From Yersinia pekkanenii (GTDB lineage: Bacteria; Pseudomonadota; Gammaproteobacteria; Enterobacterales; Enterobacteriaceae): a DNA stretch of 64,000 bases. Made by a program: the position numbers and the translations under genes. Positions within the stretch are counted from its first letter, which is position 1, and each line of letters begins with the position of its first letter. This document shows positions 11,383 through 21,306 of this stretch, piece after piece. The stretch spans positions 51,956 through 115,955 of the forward strand of contig NZ_CQAZ01000013.1 in the NCBI RefSeq assembly GCF_001152565.1, written 5' to 3'. The notes under the pieces are model-generated. The model was not told where the DNA came from. It saw only the letters and a list, made by a program, of their open reading frames with translations, and did not search any database.

Positions 11383-12687
11383 TCAGGCACTGATTAATTT
11401 TGGCGTAATGAAAATCACTAACTCCCGACGACTTTGTTGTTGGCCATTTTGTTTAAACAGTGCTCCCAACCAAGGAATATCCGCCAATATGGGGACTTTA
11501 TTAACGCCCTGACTACTTTTTTGTTGGAAAATACCTCCCAGCACAATAGTTTCACCATCGTTTACGGTTATTTGGGTTGTTATCTCCTGCTTATCTATTA
11601 GTAATGCTTCACTATCACCGCGTTTAATTGCCATGCCAGGCATATTTTGGCTAATTTTCAAGTTTAGAGTAATTTTGCCATTACGCAGTATTTTTGGTGT
11701 TACTTCCATCCCTAATACTGCTTCTTTGAATTCGATAGTCGGTGCCTCTTTTTTACCTCGCGAGACTGTATAAGGAATATCGGAACCCTGTTTTATACTG
11801 GCAGTTTGCTGATGCGAAGTCACCAAGCGTGGGCTGGCAATAATATCAACCTGGTTTTCTTGTTCCAACGCGCTAAGCTCCAGTTCCAGTAGACGCCCGC
11901 CGATACGGGCAACATTGAATCCTGCACTGACCGCACTATTTAGCAGCGGTAAATTGACATTAAAATTATTCACCCTGAGCGAGCTGGCATGCTTTGCTTC
12001 ATTCATCCCCCAACGGACACCAAGTTCCTGCAAGCTTTCTCGGCTGATGGTTACTATGTGCGCAGCTAATTGTACTTGCTGTAAAGGCAAATCCATTTCT
12101 GCCAACCAGTTTTTCAATAGTGCTAAAGACGCGGGAGTATCGCGAATTAATAATGTATTTGTACGTTTATCTACCACGACGCTACCCAGTGGAGAGAGCA
12201 AGCCCCCTTCGGGGAGATTCAAACTATCGGCTACATATTCGGCATCAGCATATTGCAAAGCAAGGATGAGATTACTCAGGGATCCTGGCGCGGATTTTTG
12301 TTCAGCCCGTTGCTGCCTTTCCTGTATATCTTGTTCAGTGAAAACCATCATCACGGCTCCTTCGCGCTCCACTTTTAACTGGCCCATGCGCAAAATGATA
12401 GCCAGCGCCTGCTCCCAAGGAACGTCAACCAGCCTCAGGCTAAGATTGCCACCAACCCCGGCGGCAATAACTAAATTCAATTGCTGATAATCGGCCAACG
12501 CCTGCAACACGATGGAGACCGGTGCGTCCTGAAACTCCAGTGTGACCGGCTGCCCTCCTTTTTTGCTGTGAGAAGCGGCACTAATGAGTAATAAGCTGAG
12601 CAGTAACAACATGAGTAATCGCGCCCGTACAATATTATTGCACGCAGGAGTGAGCCAGTACCTGGCTGTAGTTGTATCAATATCCAT
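11383..12687 (-). CDS. hofQ: HofQ, secretin-type outer-membrane DNA uptake/pilus porin
   Basis: PilQ/ComE-like secretin, the predicted outer-membrane pore of the hof cluster. Order: hydrophobic signal-like segment (LLMLLLLSLLLISAAS), AMIN/STN-like and N1 domains (VTLEFQDAPVSIVLQALADY, VDKRTNTLLIRDTPASLALLKNWLAEMDLP), then the C-terminal secretin domain (QVDIIASPRLVTSHQQTASIKQGSDIPY, VTPKI, TVNDGETIVLGGIF, VPILADIPWLGALF). I prefer the ATG at 12687 because AAGGA lies 9 bases upstream; the frame is open to an ATG at 12774 with poor ribosome-binding sequence. Last gene of hofMNOPQ. No disabling mutation seen. Confidence 0.9.
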   Translation of the reverse strand: MDIDTTTARYWLTPACNNIVRARLLMLLLLSLLLISAASHSKKGGQPVTLEFQDAPVSIVLQALADYQQLNLVIAAGVGGNLSLRLVDVPWEQALAIILRMGQLKVEREGAVMMVFTEQDIQERQQRAEQKSAPGSLSNLILALQYADAEYVADSLNLPEGGLLSPLGSVVVDKRTNTLLIRDTPASLALLKNWLAEMDLPLQQVQLAAHIVTISRESLQELGVRWGMNEAKHASSLRVNNFNVNLPLLNSAVSAGFNVARIGGRLLELELSALEQENQVDIIASPRLVTSHQQTASIKQGSDIPYTVSRGKKEAPTIEFKEAVLGMEVTPKILRNGKITLNLKISQNMPGMAIKRGDSEALLIDKQEITTQITVNDGETIVLGGIFQQKSSQGVNKVPILADIPWLGALFKQNGQQQSRRELVIFITPKLISA

Positions 12688-12790
12688 CAGATCAATTCCT
12701 TTTGTATCTTTCGTATTTGAAGCTGTGGAGATGTCCGCTTCACCTGACTTAAACTCCACGTCATTTTCCATCATTCAGAAAAAACTTAAT

Positions 12791-13162
12791 TCAGCGCATC
12801 GACAACACCACTGATTCTGCTGAGCCAAAACAAGAACTGGCTGGATTTGCATACTGTAAAATCACCTGCCGTGAGCTGATGTGGGTAACCTGCCAATTCG
12901 GCAACAACCGTGTGCCGATGATGAGCTTCTGCCAGTGACCTCCCGGCCGCTGTACCCAGCCTGAATAGTCATCTGCGCCACTCACAATACCTTTTAATTG
13001 CCAATGGGTTAGCTGCTCTCGGGCATCATCGCATGGCTCTGTTGATACCGGCTGAAAGGGGTTACGCCCCACGGCTATGAATAAAGAGTCGGCATAAACA
13101 TCAGGAACCAGTGATACGATTATCAGTAGCTGCATTGCCAACCGGCTCTTGCGGCTACTCAT
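12791..13162 (-). CDS. hofP: HofP, PilP-like pilus assembly/DNA uptake protein
   Basis: 123 residues with an N-terminal signal peptide-like stretch (LAMQLLIIVSLVPDVYA) and the short pattern NPFQPV followed by QLTHWQLKGIVSGADDYSGWVQRPGGHW, typical of the PilP/HofP group that links the inner-membrane pilus platform to the secretin. The start overlaps the end of hofO by 8 bp. Assignment rests on this pattern and position between hofO and hofQ. Confidence 0.85.
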   Translation of the reverse strand: MSSRKSRLAMQLLIIVSLVPDVYADSLFIAVGRNPFQPVSTEPCDDAREQLTHWQLKGIVSGADDYSGWVQRPGGHWQKLIIGTRLLPNWQVTHISSRQVILQYANPASSCFGSAESVVLSMR

Positions 13163-13718
13163 TTGTCTCTCCCGCCCGATATTCTTTCAGTCTTAATTTC
13201 ACCGTCAGCGCCGGGTGATCGCTATTAATCTCAACGAGTTGGATCTGGGTAGGTCCTGGTATTTCAGATAACTGACGCAGTAAATGGAGTAACCCATAGA
13301 AATTGACCCGCAAGGTGGCCTGCCACTCCCGCTGCCTTACTGACCCCACGTCTGCCTCTACCACCGATTCAGATTGTCGCTGCCAACGCATAACCCGCCC
13401 ACCAAACGGTGTAATCAATTCACCCACCAAATGGGCCATTGAGCTATCAAGCTGCCGCCATGAGGTTTCATTTGATCTCAATACCGTGATTTGCTGACGA
13501 ACATGGAAGAGTGAAGGCAACCGCGCCAAAGCAGACTGTTGGCGCTCAATCTGCTGTTGCTGCTGAATAATCTGATGTGTGGTGAGACGTTGCTGTTGCC
13601 ATACAGGGCGTAATAGCATGCCATACGCAATAATGCCAAAGAGCCCCAGAATACCCCATTGCCATAAACAAAGTTGCCAACCCGGCCTATCGATCCAACG
13701 TTGCCATTGTTTATTCAT
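13155..13718 (-). CDS. hofO: HofO, PilO-like inner-membrane pilus assembly protein
   Basis: About 187 residues: one N-terminal membrane segment (WQLCLWQWGILGLFGIIAYGMLL), a Gln-rich coiled stretch (HQIIQQQQQIERQQSAL) and a periplasmic domain, the PilO layout. The frame is open 31 codons further upstream, but MNKQWQRWIDRPGW overlaps the hofN stop by 8 bp, in keeping with the other junctions in this operon. Sequence conservation is low, so the name depends on layout and gene order. Confidence 0.85.
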   Translation of the reverse strand: MNKQWQRWIDRPGWQLCLWQWGILGLFGIIAYGMLLRPVWQQQRLTTHQIIQQQQQIERQQSALARLPSLFHVRQQITVLRSNETSWRQLDSSMAHLVGELITPFGGRVMRWQRQSESVVEADVGSVRQREWQATLRVNFYGLLHLLRQLSEIPGPTQIQLVEINSDHPALTVKLRLKEYRAGETNE

Positions 13719-14259
13719 CATTTTCACCCCCATCCCGCCACTCAGCCCAAACCACAAAGCGAAAATGGCCGTCCTCCTGTTGAGTAATCCCTTGTAAGTG
13801 CACATTCTCAAGTAAAGGCTGGCGGCCTAATTGCACTAAAAAAACATTAATTGCCGCATAATTCTGACTAATTGCCTCGAAAACCACCCTTTCGTCTTGT
13901 GGTATTAAACTGACCAACCAACAACTATCCGGAATTTGTTGTGAGAGTTGCTGCAACAATGTTGAGTATCGTCGGGCGGGTTGGAGTGCCTGACGATAAA
14001 TTTGGGCGCGGTGTTCCCTATGCCGTAGCTGCGCCATAGCCTGTTGCAGTTCTTGATAGTGCTGGCTTAATAGCGACTGCTGTTGTGATAATGCAGCCAA
14101 ATTAACCTGTTGTCTGATGTGTGCCGTGCGTGATTGCACTTGTATTACCAGCAGCGTGATCACAAAAAGTGTGCATTGGCACAAACCTGCATTTCGCCAA
14201 AAACGATAACGATCTAACTGATGTTCGGCGCGCCATGATGAAAAGTTAACCTGATACAT
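13711..14259 (-). CDS. hofN: HofN, PilN-like inner-membrane pilus assembly protein
   Basis: 182 residues, bitopic: short cytoplasmic start MYQVNFSSWRAEHQ (the VNFLPWR-like motif by which PilN binds the PilM-type ATPase), membrane segment around 25-45 (LCQCTLFVITLLVIQVQ), coiled coil, then a periplasmic fold (CWLVSLIPQDERVVFEAISQNYAAINVFLVQLG). Its ATG shares one base with the hofM stop (TGATG). Confidence 0.87.
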   Translation of the reverse strand: MYQVNFSSWRAEHQLDRYRFWRNAGLCQCTLFVITLLVIQVQSRTAHIRQQVNLAALSQQQSLLSQHYQELQQAMAQLRHREHRAQIYRQALQPARRYSTLLQQLSQQIPDSCWLVSLIPQDERVVFEAISQNYAAINVFLVQLGRQPLLENVHLQGITQQEDGHFRFVVWAEWRDGGENDE

Positions 14260-15143
14260 CAGTCGTCAGCCGGGCGTAATGCCAGCCCCCCAGCCAAAGT
14301 AAATGCCGCGGGTAAGGGGGGCAGCGGCGGCTGATAGTGGGTAAAGGCAGTAAAAGGCAACCAGGCCGTCATGTTTGCTGGCGTCGGTTCATCCAGAGTA
14401 CTGCTGTAATACACTTTCACTGGTGCACCATTCTGTTCGGGATAGCGCGCAAGAAGCTGTGCCAGTAAGGTAGATAACGGATTGAACGTCGGTGATGGGG
14501 GGCTTCCAGGCCCCCAATCATCTGAGTCAACCGCGACCACGCCGAAATCAAACAGCATATCGGCAGATGATACCCATAACCACTCATTCACCAAACGATG
14601 AACCAGCCAATACGACCCGGATAACCCTGCTGCCGTTGCCATATAACGCAGAGCACAGGGTGTGATATCAATCATGTGGGATGACAGGCCCGCCTGATGT
14701 AAACATTGCTGCCATTGCCGGACTTCTGACTGACGAGCGGCAGTGATTAACAACTCACTGCCAGATGCGGTTTCGGTACGATAATCCAGAGCCAGTGCCT
14801 GACTGCTGACCGGAAATGCTCTGCTTGCTGCGGCGTTGATGAAACCATCACGCGCCGGTTCACGCAAACGCCTGTCCGGCGCTGGAATGGTGTGTTGCAA
14901 TATACGTTGTGCGGGCAAGGCAATACGTAATGAAATATGTCGCGGTAATTGTTTGCGTAATAATCTGAGTTTGTCGCTAACAATATCCGGTTGTTGTAAA
15001 ATACCATCCCGCAAAACGCCAGAAGGTAAGGTTTGATACCACCAGTAGCGTAGTTGCCAACCAGAGCGGCGCTTAACAACAGCCAATGCGCGGATAGCTT
15101 CCATTTGAATATCTAGCCCAACCTGCCAATATTGTGTGTACAC
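14259..15143 (-). CDS. hofM: HofM, PilM-like pilus assembly ATPase-fold protein
   Basis: First gene of the hof operon; cytoplasmic actin-like PilM relative. I place the start at the GTG at 15143: GGAGG stands 9 bases upstream, and the resulting MYTQYWQVGLDIQ lines up with E. coli HofM (MAFKIWQIGLHLQ, from memory). An ATG in frame at 15188 would add 15 residues and has no such signal. The pattern RISLRIALPAQRILQHTIPAP (broken here as ISLRIALPAQRILQHTIP) matches the family. 294 residues. Confidence 0.87.
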   Translation of the reverse strand: MYTQYWQVGLDIQMEAIRALAVVKRRSGWQLRYWWYQTLPSGVLRDGILQQPDIVSDKLRLLRKQLPRHISLRIALPAQRILQHTIPAPDRRLREPARDGFINAAASRAFPVSSQALALDYRTETASGSELLITAARQSEVRQWQQCLHQAGLSSHMIDITPCALRYMATAAGLSGSYWLVHRLVNEWLWVSSADMLFDFGVVAVDSDDWGPGSPPSPTFNPLSTLLAQLLARYPEQNGAPVKVYYSSTLDEPTPANMTAWLPFTAFTHYQPPLPPLPAAFTLAGGLALRPADD

Positions 15144-15262
15144 CTTTGTCGACCTCCATGTCGAGAGAGAATAAAAGAACGTATCCATGTTACGGGCTTG
15201 CCTTTATACTACGGCGCGGTTGTTTATAAACTGCCCAATTGACATTGAATGGGAAATCTCAG

Positions 15263-17818
15263 GTGAAGTTCGTAAAGTATTTTTTGATCCTTGCGGTGTG
15301 TTGCATTTTACTGGGAGCAGCCTCGATATTTGGCCTGTACAAATATATTGAGCCACAGCTACCCGATGTTGCCACGCTGAAAGATGTCCGGCTGCAAACA
15401 CCTATGCTGGTGTATAGCGCCGAAGGCGAACTGATCGCCCAATACGGTGAAAAACGCCGTATCCCGTTGACACTAAAACAAATTCCACCAGAAATGGTGC
15501 ATGCGTTTATTGCAACAGAAGATAGCCGATTCTATGAGCATCACGGTGTGGACCCAGTGGGTATCCTGCGTGCGGCCTCTGTGGCACTGGTTTCTGGTCG
15601 AGCCTCGCAAGGGGCAAGTACCATTACCCAGCAATTGGCGCGAAATTTCTTCTTAAGCCCGGAACGCACCTTGATGCGTAAAATCAAGGAAGCATTTCTG
15701 GCAATTCGTATCGAACAGTTATTGACCAAAGATGAAATTCTTGAGCTGTATCTAAACAAAATTTATCTGGGTTACCGGGCCTATGGCGTCGGGGCGGCGG
15801 CACAGGTCTATTTCGGCAAAGAGGTCAACGAGTTGACCCTCAGTCAGATGGCGATGATTGCCGGTTTACCAAAAGCACCGTCAACCTTTAATCCACTCTA
15901 TTCACACGACAGAGCCGTTGCCCGCCGTAACGTGGTGTTGTCGCGGATGTTGGATGAAAAGTACATTACTCAGGCGCAGTATGATCACGCGCGCAGTGAA
16001 GAGCTCGTCGCCAACTACCATGCCCCACAAATCGCGTTCTCGGCACCTTATCTGTCCGAAATGGTGCGTCAGGAGATGATTAAGCGTTACGGTGAGAATG
16101 CGTATACCGACGGCTATCAGGTCTATACCACCATAACGAGAAAGCTCCAGTTGGCTGCGGTTGATTCCTTACGCGCCAATGTGCTGGCTTACGACATGCG
16201 CCATGGCTATCGGGGCCCGTCCAATGTGTTATGGAAAGTGGGCGAAAATGCATGGAGCCGCGAACAGATTATCGATTCACTGAAAACACTGCCGGTTTAT
16301 GGTCCGCTATTACCTGCGGTAGTAACTGAAGCAGATGCCGCACAAGCGACAGCCATGTTAGCTGATGGTACAAGCGTTGCGCTGCCGATGTCCGGTATGC
16401 GTTGGGCACGCCCGTATAAATCGGATAATGCTCAGGGGCCAACCCCAAAACAAGTGACTGATGTGGTTCAACCCGGCCAGCAGATTTGGGTCAGAAAAGT
16501 CAATGATAATTGGTGGCTGGCACAGGTACCGGACGTCAACTCAGCCCTGGTTTCTATCGATCCAAACAATGGTGCGGTGAAAGCGTTGGTGGGCGGTTTT
16601 GACTTTAACCAAAGTAAATTTAACCGCGCCACACAGGCATTGCGTCAAGTCGGTTCAAATATAAAACCCTTCCTGTACACCGCCGCGATGGACAAGGGTT
16701 TGACCTTAGCAACCATCCTCAACGACCTGCCAATCACGCGCTGGGATGCGGGTGCGGGTACCGACTGGCGGCCAAAGAACTCACCACCCACTTATGATGG
16801 CCCAATTCGTTTGCGCCAAGGCTTAGGCCAGTCGAAAAACGTGGTGATGGTGCGGGCAATGCGGGCGATGGGTGTGGATTACGCCGCTGAATACCTGCAA
16901 CGCTTTGGCTTCCCGGCGCAGAATATTGTGCATTCGGAGTCACTGGCATTGGGTTCAGCCTCGTTTACCCCATTGCAATTAGTCCGTGGCTACGCGGTGC
17001 TGGCAAACGGCGGCTATTTGGTTGATCCCTACTTCATCGCCAAAATTACTGATGACGTAGGCAATGTGCTGTTTGAAGAAAAACCGAAAATTGTCTGCGA
17101 AAGCTGTAACTTGCCGGTCATCTATGGTGACACTCAGCGCTCGGTGGTGCTGTCCGACGATAATATCGAGAACGTCGCCACGTCACAGACTAACAATGCC
17201 AGTAATGTGGCAATGCCTGAACTGGAGCAAGTCACGCCAGCACAGGCCAAGCTCAATAGCGATCAACAATATGCGCCACACGTCATCAGCACGCCATTGG
17301 CCTTCCTGATCCGCGATGCGTTGAACTCTAACATCTTCGGCGAACCCGGCTGGATGGGAACCGGCTGGCGTGCCGGCCGTGATCTGAAACGCAAAGATAT
17401 CGGCGGTAAAACCGGTACCACCAATAGTTCGAAAGATGCCTGGTTCTCAGGTTATGGCCCGGATACCGTGACCTCAGTCTGGATCGGCTTCGATGACCAT
17501 CGCCGCAACTTAGGCCGTAGCTCTGCATCAGGCGTGATACCTGATCAAATCTCCGGTGCGGAAGGCGGTGCTAAAACGGCTCAGCCAGCATGGGATGACT
17601 TTATGAAAGCCGCCCTTGAAGGTCTGCCAGAGAAACAAGTTCCCCCCCCTCCGGGGATAGTCAGTGTGGTGATTGATAAACAAACCGGTAAATTATCCAG
17701 TGGTGGGCCAGGTAGCCGTCCTGAATTCTTTATCGAGGGGACACAACCCACTGAATATTCGGTACATGAGGCGGGAACCACCTTGATGGACAACGGGCAG
17801 ACCCACGAGTTGTTCTGA
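15263..17818 (+). CDS. mrcA: Penicillin-binding protein 1A (bifunctional transglycosylase/transpeptidase)
   Basis: Class A PBP that polymerises and crosslinks peptidoglycan from the inner membrane. Start is GTG at 15263, giving (M)KFVKYFLILAVCCILLGA, the conserved membrane anchor; an in-frame TTG at 15239 is less likely. Glycosyltransferase motifs: ATEDSRFYEHHGVD with catalytic Glu86, GASTITQQLARN, KIKEAFLAIR. Transpeptidase motifs: catalytic Ser465 in GSNIKPF, SQSKNV-type GQSKNVVMV, and KTGTTNSS. 851 residues, full length. Divergent from hofM and convergent with nudE. Confidence 0.97.
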   Translation: MKFVKYFLILAVCCILLGAASIFGLYKYIEPQLPDVATLKDVRLQTPMLVYSAEGELIAQYGEKRRIPLTLKQIPPEMVHAFIATEDSRFYEHHGVDPVGILRAASVALVSGRASQGASTITQQLARNFFLSPERTLMRKIKEAFLAIRIEQLLTKDEILELYLNKIYLGYRAYGVGAAAQVYFGKEVNELTLSQMAMIAGLPKAPSTFNPLYSHDRAVARRNVVLSRMLDEKYITQAQYDHARSEELVANYHAPQIAFSAPYLSEMVRQEMIKRYGENAYTDGYQVYTTITRKLQLAAVDSLRANVLAYDMRHGYRGPSNVLWKVGENAWSREQIIDSLKTLPVYGPLLPAVVTEADAAQATAMLADGTSVALPMSGMRWARPYKSDNAQGPTPKQVTDVVQPGQQIWVRKVNDNWWLAQVPDVNSALVSIDPNNGAVKALVGGFDFNQSKFNRATQALRQVGSNIKPFLYTAAMDKGLTLATILNDLPITRWDAGAGTDWRPKNSPPTYDGPIRLRQGLGQSKNVVMVRAMRAMGVDYAAEYLQRFGFPAQNIVHSESLALGSASFTPLQLVRGYAVLANGGYLVDPYFIAKITDDVGNVLFEEKPKIVCESCNLPVIYGDTQRSVVLSDDNIENVATSQTNNASNVAMPELEQVTPAQAKLNSDQQYAPHVISTPLAFLIRDALNSNIFGEPGWMGTGWRAGRDLKRKDIGGKTGTTNSSKDAWFSGYGPDTVTSVWIGFDDHRRNLGRSSASGVIPDQISGAEGGAKTAQPAWDDFMKAALEGLPEKQVPPPPGIVSVVIDKQTGKLSSGGPGSRPEFFIEGTQPTEYSVHEAGTTLMDNGQTHELF

Positions 17819-17866
17819 TAGTCATATTGGGCCGCCACGGATGATTTAGCCTCTGTAGCAAAGCAG

Positions 17867-17917
17867 CCCCGATAAAAAGCCGGGAGATCGCCAGATTATC
17901 CCGGCTTTTTATCGGGG
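17867..17917. terminator. Bidirectional terminator between mrcA and nudE
   Basis: A perfect 19-bp inverted repeat, CCCCGATAAAAAGCCGGGA (17867-17885) and its complement at 17899-17917, with a 13-base loop. The embedded A-run on one side and T-run on the other fit rho-independent termination in both directions for these convergent genes. Confidence 0.9.
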
Positions 17918-17925
17918 GTCACTGA

Positions 17926-18486
17926 TTATAAAGAGATCTCGGTGTTATTAAGAAATACCTGTGCAAGGAACAAAGCGCTGACATTACGGGCCTCACAGAA
18001 ACCGGGTTCATCAAGCAGTGCCATCATGTTAGCAATGGGCCAACGCACTTGTGGCAATGGTTCCGGCTCATCGCCCTCCAGGCTTTGCGGATAGAGGCCC
18101 TGCGCAATAACGATATTCATTTTGCTGGAGAAGTAGGACGGTGCCATGGTCAGTTTACGCAGATAATCGAAACGTTTAGCGCCAAAACCAACTTCTTCCA
18201 TCAGCTCGCGATCCGCGGCCTCTAGCACCCCCTCACCCGGATCAATCAGGCCCTTGGGGAAACCCAATTCATACTCTTCAATACCGACAGCGTATTCACG
18301 GATCAGCAACAAATCATCACCGATAATAGGCACAATCATCACCGCTTCGCGATTCGATGGCCGCATCCGTTCATAAACACGTTGTACGCCATTGCTGAAC
18401 TCCAAGTCTACCGCTTCGACAGTAAACAAATGGGAATGGGCAACCGTCTCTATTTTAAGAATTTTAGGTTTTTGCAGGTGTTTCAT
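17926..18486 (-). CDS. nudE: NudE, ADP-compounds Nudix hydrolase
   Basis: Hydrolyses ADP-ribose, NADH and Ap(n)A-type compounds. The Nudix box is complete: GLIDPGEGVLEAADRELMEEVGFG (shown in two parts: GLIDPGEGVLEAAD, RELMEEVGFG), fitting GX5EX7REUXEEXGU, at about residues 90-115. The N-terminus MKHLQKPKILKIETVA and length (186) match the E. coli enzyme. Convergent with mrcA, divergent from igaA. Confidence 0.94.
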   Translation of the reverse strand: MKHLQKPKILKIETVAHSHLFTVEAVDLEFSNGVQRVYERMRPSNREAVMIVPIIGDDLLLIREYAVGIEEYELGFPKGLIDPGEGVLEAADRELMEEVGFGAKRFDYLRKLTMAPSYFSSKMNIVIAQGLYPQSLEGDEPEPLPQVRWPIANMMALLDEPGFCEARNVSALFLAQVFLNNTEISL

Positions 18487-18988
18487 GATAGCCCCAAATT
18501 AAAAACTCACCGCCTATCGGACTCATATCAGAATAATCAGAGCCTCATTGTGGTTACTTAGTAAGCCACTTTTTACCCATAACGATTAACCCGACGCTTT
18601 ATACTGGAATTTATTAGAACTTGATCACATTGTGCGTTGATGAGAACCTTTATCGCAATGTCAGTTAGATATAATTTACCTGTTTTTAACATGACGTCGA
18701 GTTTAGTCAAGATTCAACTGGTTAATTTTCACCCACCCCCACTTCAGACAGGTTAAGAATTGTGTTTGAAAATAGGATTATGCTGATATTACCGATGTTT
18801 TAGCCTTGCTATCCTTACCGGTCTACGGGCAGTTTAAGAGCACTTGTATTAGGTTATTTGATGAAGAGTAGCGTGTGGCTACGTTAATGCATTGAATGAC
18901 TCTGCTATATTCCTCTGTACTGTATTTATGCATAATATGCATTATTTCATAGAGTTGACATGAGTCAGGGCGCTCGGATGGGGATGGG
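18487..18988. promoter_or_regulatory. nudE-igaA divergent intergenic region
   Basis: 502 bp, AT-rich, with no ORF I would support. It separates two divergent genes and should hold both promoters. TTGACA at 18955 and TATAAT at 18670 are present but neither has a good partner at 16-18 bp, so no promoter is called. Confidence 0.35.
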
Positions 18989-21136
18989 ATGAGTACAATG
19001 CTCTTAATATTGTCCTTACTGTTGACCAGTCTGATCGCAGTGGGCTTGTTGTGGTGGTTCCGGTTCCGCCGTGCTACCTCTGGAGCGGCTATACTGCTGT
19101 TCGCCAAACCCACTCACCGCAAACTCACGTCGGAAGAGCGGGTTAATATTGAACATTACCTGTTAAACCAGCAAGAGAAACTCGGATTTAAAACCTCGTC
19201 AACTTTCGATACCCACACCCTGACCAACAGCAATACTTCGCCAGTAAAACTCGTCCTGATACCACAAAGCGATAACGTTTATTCAGTAACCCGCGCCATC
19301 ACCCGCTACGGCGTGGCAAGTGACGAACCCAATAAATGGCGCTATTACCTTGATTCGATTGAAGTCCACCTGCCCTCATCATGGGAGCAATATATTGCTC
19401 AGGATAACGACGTCGAACTGATCCAAACCCAGACAATTCCATTAGTAATTTCCCTCAACGGGCATACGCTTAAAAATCACCAACCTGAAAACACCTACCC
19501 GCCTATTTTGCCGTCCGCAGAGCAAAATGCATCAATTCGCAAAGAAGACAGCGAACATATCGAGCTGCTGAATATCCGCAAGGAAACACCGGAAGAGTAT
19601 GCCCTGCATGGCTCTAATGGCTTAAAAGAAGCTGGGGCTATTTGTCTGGCATTGCTATTGCTGTTTTTCGCGCTGACGGGCCCGACGGTAACGCTGCCTT
19701 GGCTGGTTATTGTGGCAGCAACGCTAACCGGCTGGGCCTGCTGGAATATGTTCCGCCCATTGTCTGAAAAAGACTTGCGTGAAGTCCATTGCTTGAGCGG
19801 TACGTTGAAGCGCTGGGGGCTGTTTGGTGAATCGGATCAGGGGCAGATGAACAATATCTCACTCGGGATTGTCGACCTGATTTATCCGGCCCATTGGGGA
19901 CCTTATTTTGCTCATGACCTGGGTAAGAAAACCAATATTGATATCTACCTTAATCGTCAGGTTGTTCGCCAGGGGCCTTTTTTATCTCTGCATGACGAAA
20001 TGAGACATTTTCCATTACAGCGTTGGGGGAAAAACCTGACGCTAATCGCCGGTTCACTGTTGGTTATCGCGTTATTACTGATCTATGTGCCGCTCGGCCT
20101 GCCATTAAAATTAAGTGTTGCCTGGTTGCAAGGTGCGCAAAGCCAACAGGTTACCAGTGTCGAAGCGCTGGAAAAAATGCCACTACGCATCGGCGATATG
20201 CTGAAAGCTCAGGGTACGGGTATGTGTTATGTCCCGCCGAATACTCAGAACCCACACAGCTTTGTTTTTACGCCTTTTGATTGTTCCGGTATCTATTGGA
20301 ATAACGCCGCACCACTGCCACAACCTGAATCTGAGACGATTGAAAAAGCCGCCGCATTGGTCGCTACCGTCAATCAACAGTTACACCCACAAGGCACCGA
20401 TGCCAACGTTAACCCACAACTGGCAACCGCGATTGAAAAGTCCGGCATGATTTTACTGGATGACTTTGCCGATATCGTCTTAAAAACCCAGGCATTATGT
20501 GGCGGAGATAGTGACTGTATGCGTTTGAAAAATGCGTTGGTTAACCTGGGTAATGCCAAGAATTGGTCTGGGCTGGTCAAACGGGCGCAATCTGGCACAT
20601 TGAAAGGCATGAACGTGCTGTTACGCCCGGTCAGTGCCGATGCCTTGGAAAGCCTGGTTAAAACCGCCGCCTCATCGTTTGTTTACCGTGAAACCCATTT
20701 GGCGACAGAAGCGTTAAATAGCCCGCCACCGGGTGGGTTCCTGATAACCAGCGATGAGGGTAAGCAGTTAGTGAATCACCCCGCACCGGCCGTCCCACTA
20801 TTTGATTACAGTGCACTAGAGCAATGGCGGGAATTGCAGCGGCTCTCAGGGCTGCTACTTAACACACCGTTTAAGGCCGAAGGGATTATCACCAGCATCA
20901 CGGTTGATGCCAATGGTACGCGGCATATTACGTTGCATAGCGAGCCGGATATTGTGACACTTGGTCGTTATCTGGGTACTAGCCTGCTGTTGCTGGCTTT
21001 GATTGTCTGCTTGGTCGTGAATACCACCCTATTAATTCAGCGGATACTGAAAAACCGTAGCCGGATGGATAATATTCAGCACTATTATGAGAGTTGCTTT
21101 AACCACCCGCGAACTCCAGCCCCCTTCCTGCGTTAA
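18989..21136 (+). CDS. igaA: IgaA/YrfF family inner-membrane repressor of the Rcs system
   Basis: Polytopic inner-membrane protein that holds the Rcs phosphorelay in check by acting on RcsD. Membrane segments are visible at the N-terminus (LLILSLLLTSLIAVGLLWW), in a pair near 215-250 (CLALLLLFFALTG, LPWLVIVAATLTGWACW), near 350 (LIAGSLLVIALLLIYVPL) and near the C-terminus (LGTSLLLLALIVCLVVNTTLL), with a large periplasmic region containing cysteines (GTGMCYVPP, FDCSG, ALCGGDSDCM) between the last two. 715 residues, full length. Confidence 0.93.
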   Translation: MSTMLLILSLLLTSLIAVGLLWWFRFRRATSGAAILLFAKPTHRKLTSEERVNIEHYLLNQQEKLGFKTSSTFDTHTLTNSNTSPVKLVLIPQSDNVYSVTRAITRYGVASDEPNKWRYYLDSIEVHLPSSWEQYIAQDNDVELIQTQTIPLVISLNGHTLKNHQPENTYPPILPSAEQNASIRKEDSEHIELLNIRKETPEEYALHGSNGLKEAGAICLALLLLFFALTGPTVTLPWLVIVAATLTGWACWNMFRPLSEKDLREVHCLSGTLKRWGLFGESDQGQMNNISLGIVDLIYPAHWGPYFAHDLGKKTNIDIYLNRQVVRQGPFLSLHDEMRHFPLQRWGKNLTLIAGSLLVIALLLIYVPLGLPLKLSVAWLQGAQSQQVTSVEALEKMPLRIGDMLKAQGTGMCYVPPNTQNPHSFVFTPFDCSGIYWNNAAPLPQPESETIEKAAALVATVNQQLHPQGTDANVNPQLATAIEKSGMILLDDFADIVLKTQALCGGDSDCMRLKNALVNLGNAKNWSGLVKRAQSGTLKGMNVLLRPVSADALESLVKTAASSFVYRETHLATEALNSPPPGGFLITSDEGKQLVNHPAPAVPLFDYSALEQWRELQRLSGLLLNTPFKAEGIITSITVDANGTRHITLHSEPDIVTLGRYLGTSLLLLALIVCLVVNTTLLIQRILKNRSRMDNIQHYYESCFNHPRTPAPFLR

Positions 21137-21306
21137 CGATTTTACGTTTATCGCCGGTCATCTCATTTATCTCTGGCCGCACCCATGGGTGCCCACACAG
21201 TAACGTTGATATGCTAGGCTAACTTTAGCGGTGCTAGCTTATCGGCAATGCCCCCTGATTGGTCACTTGTATTCTTTGTTATCCGTATCGTGATTATGGA
21301 GTCGCT

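Noticed and set aside
11915..12487. 190-codon plus-strand ORF inside hofQ
   Set aside because: Antisense to conserved secretin motifs; no ribosome-binding site and no known family pattern.
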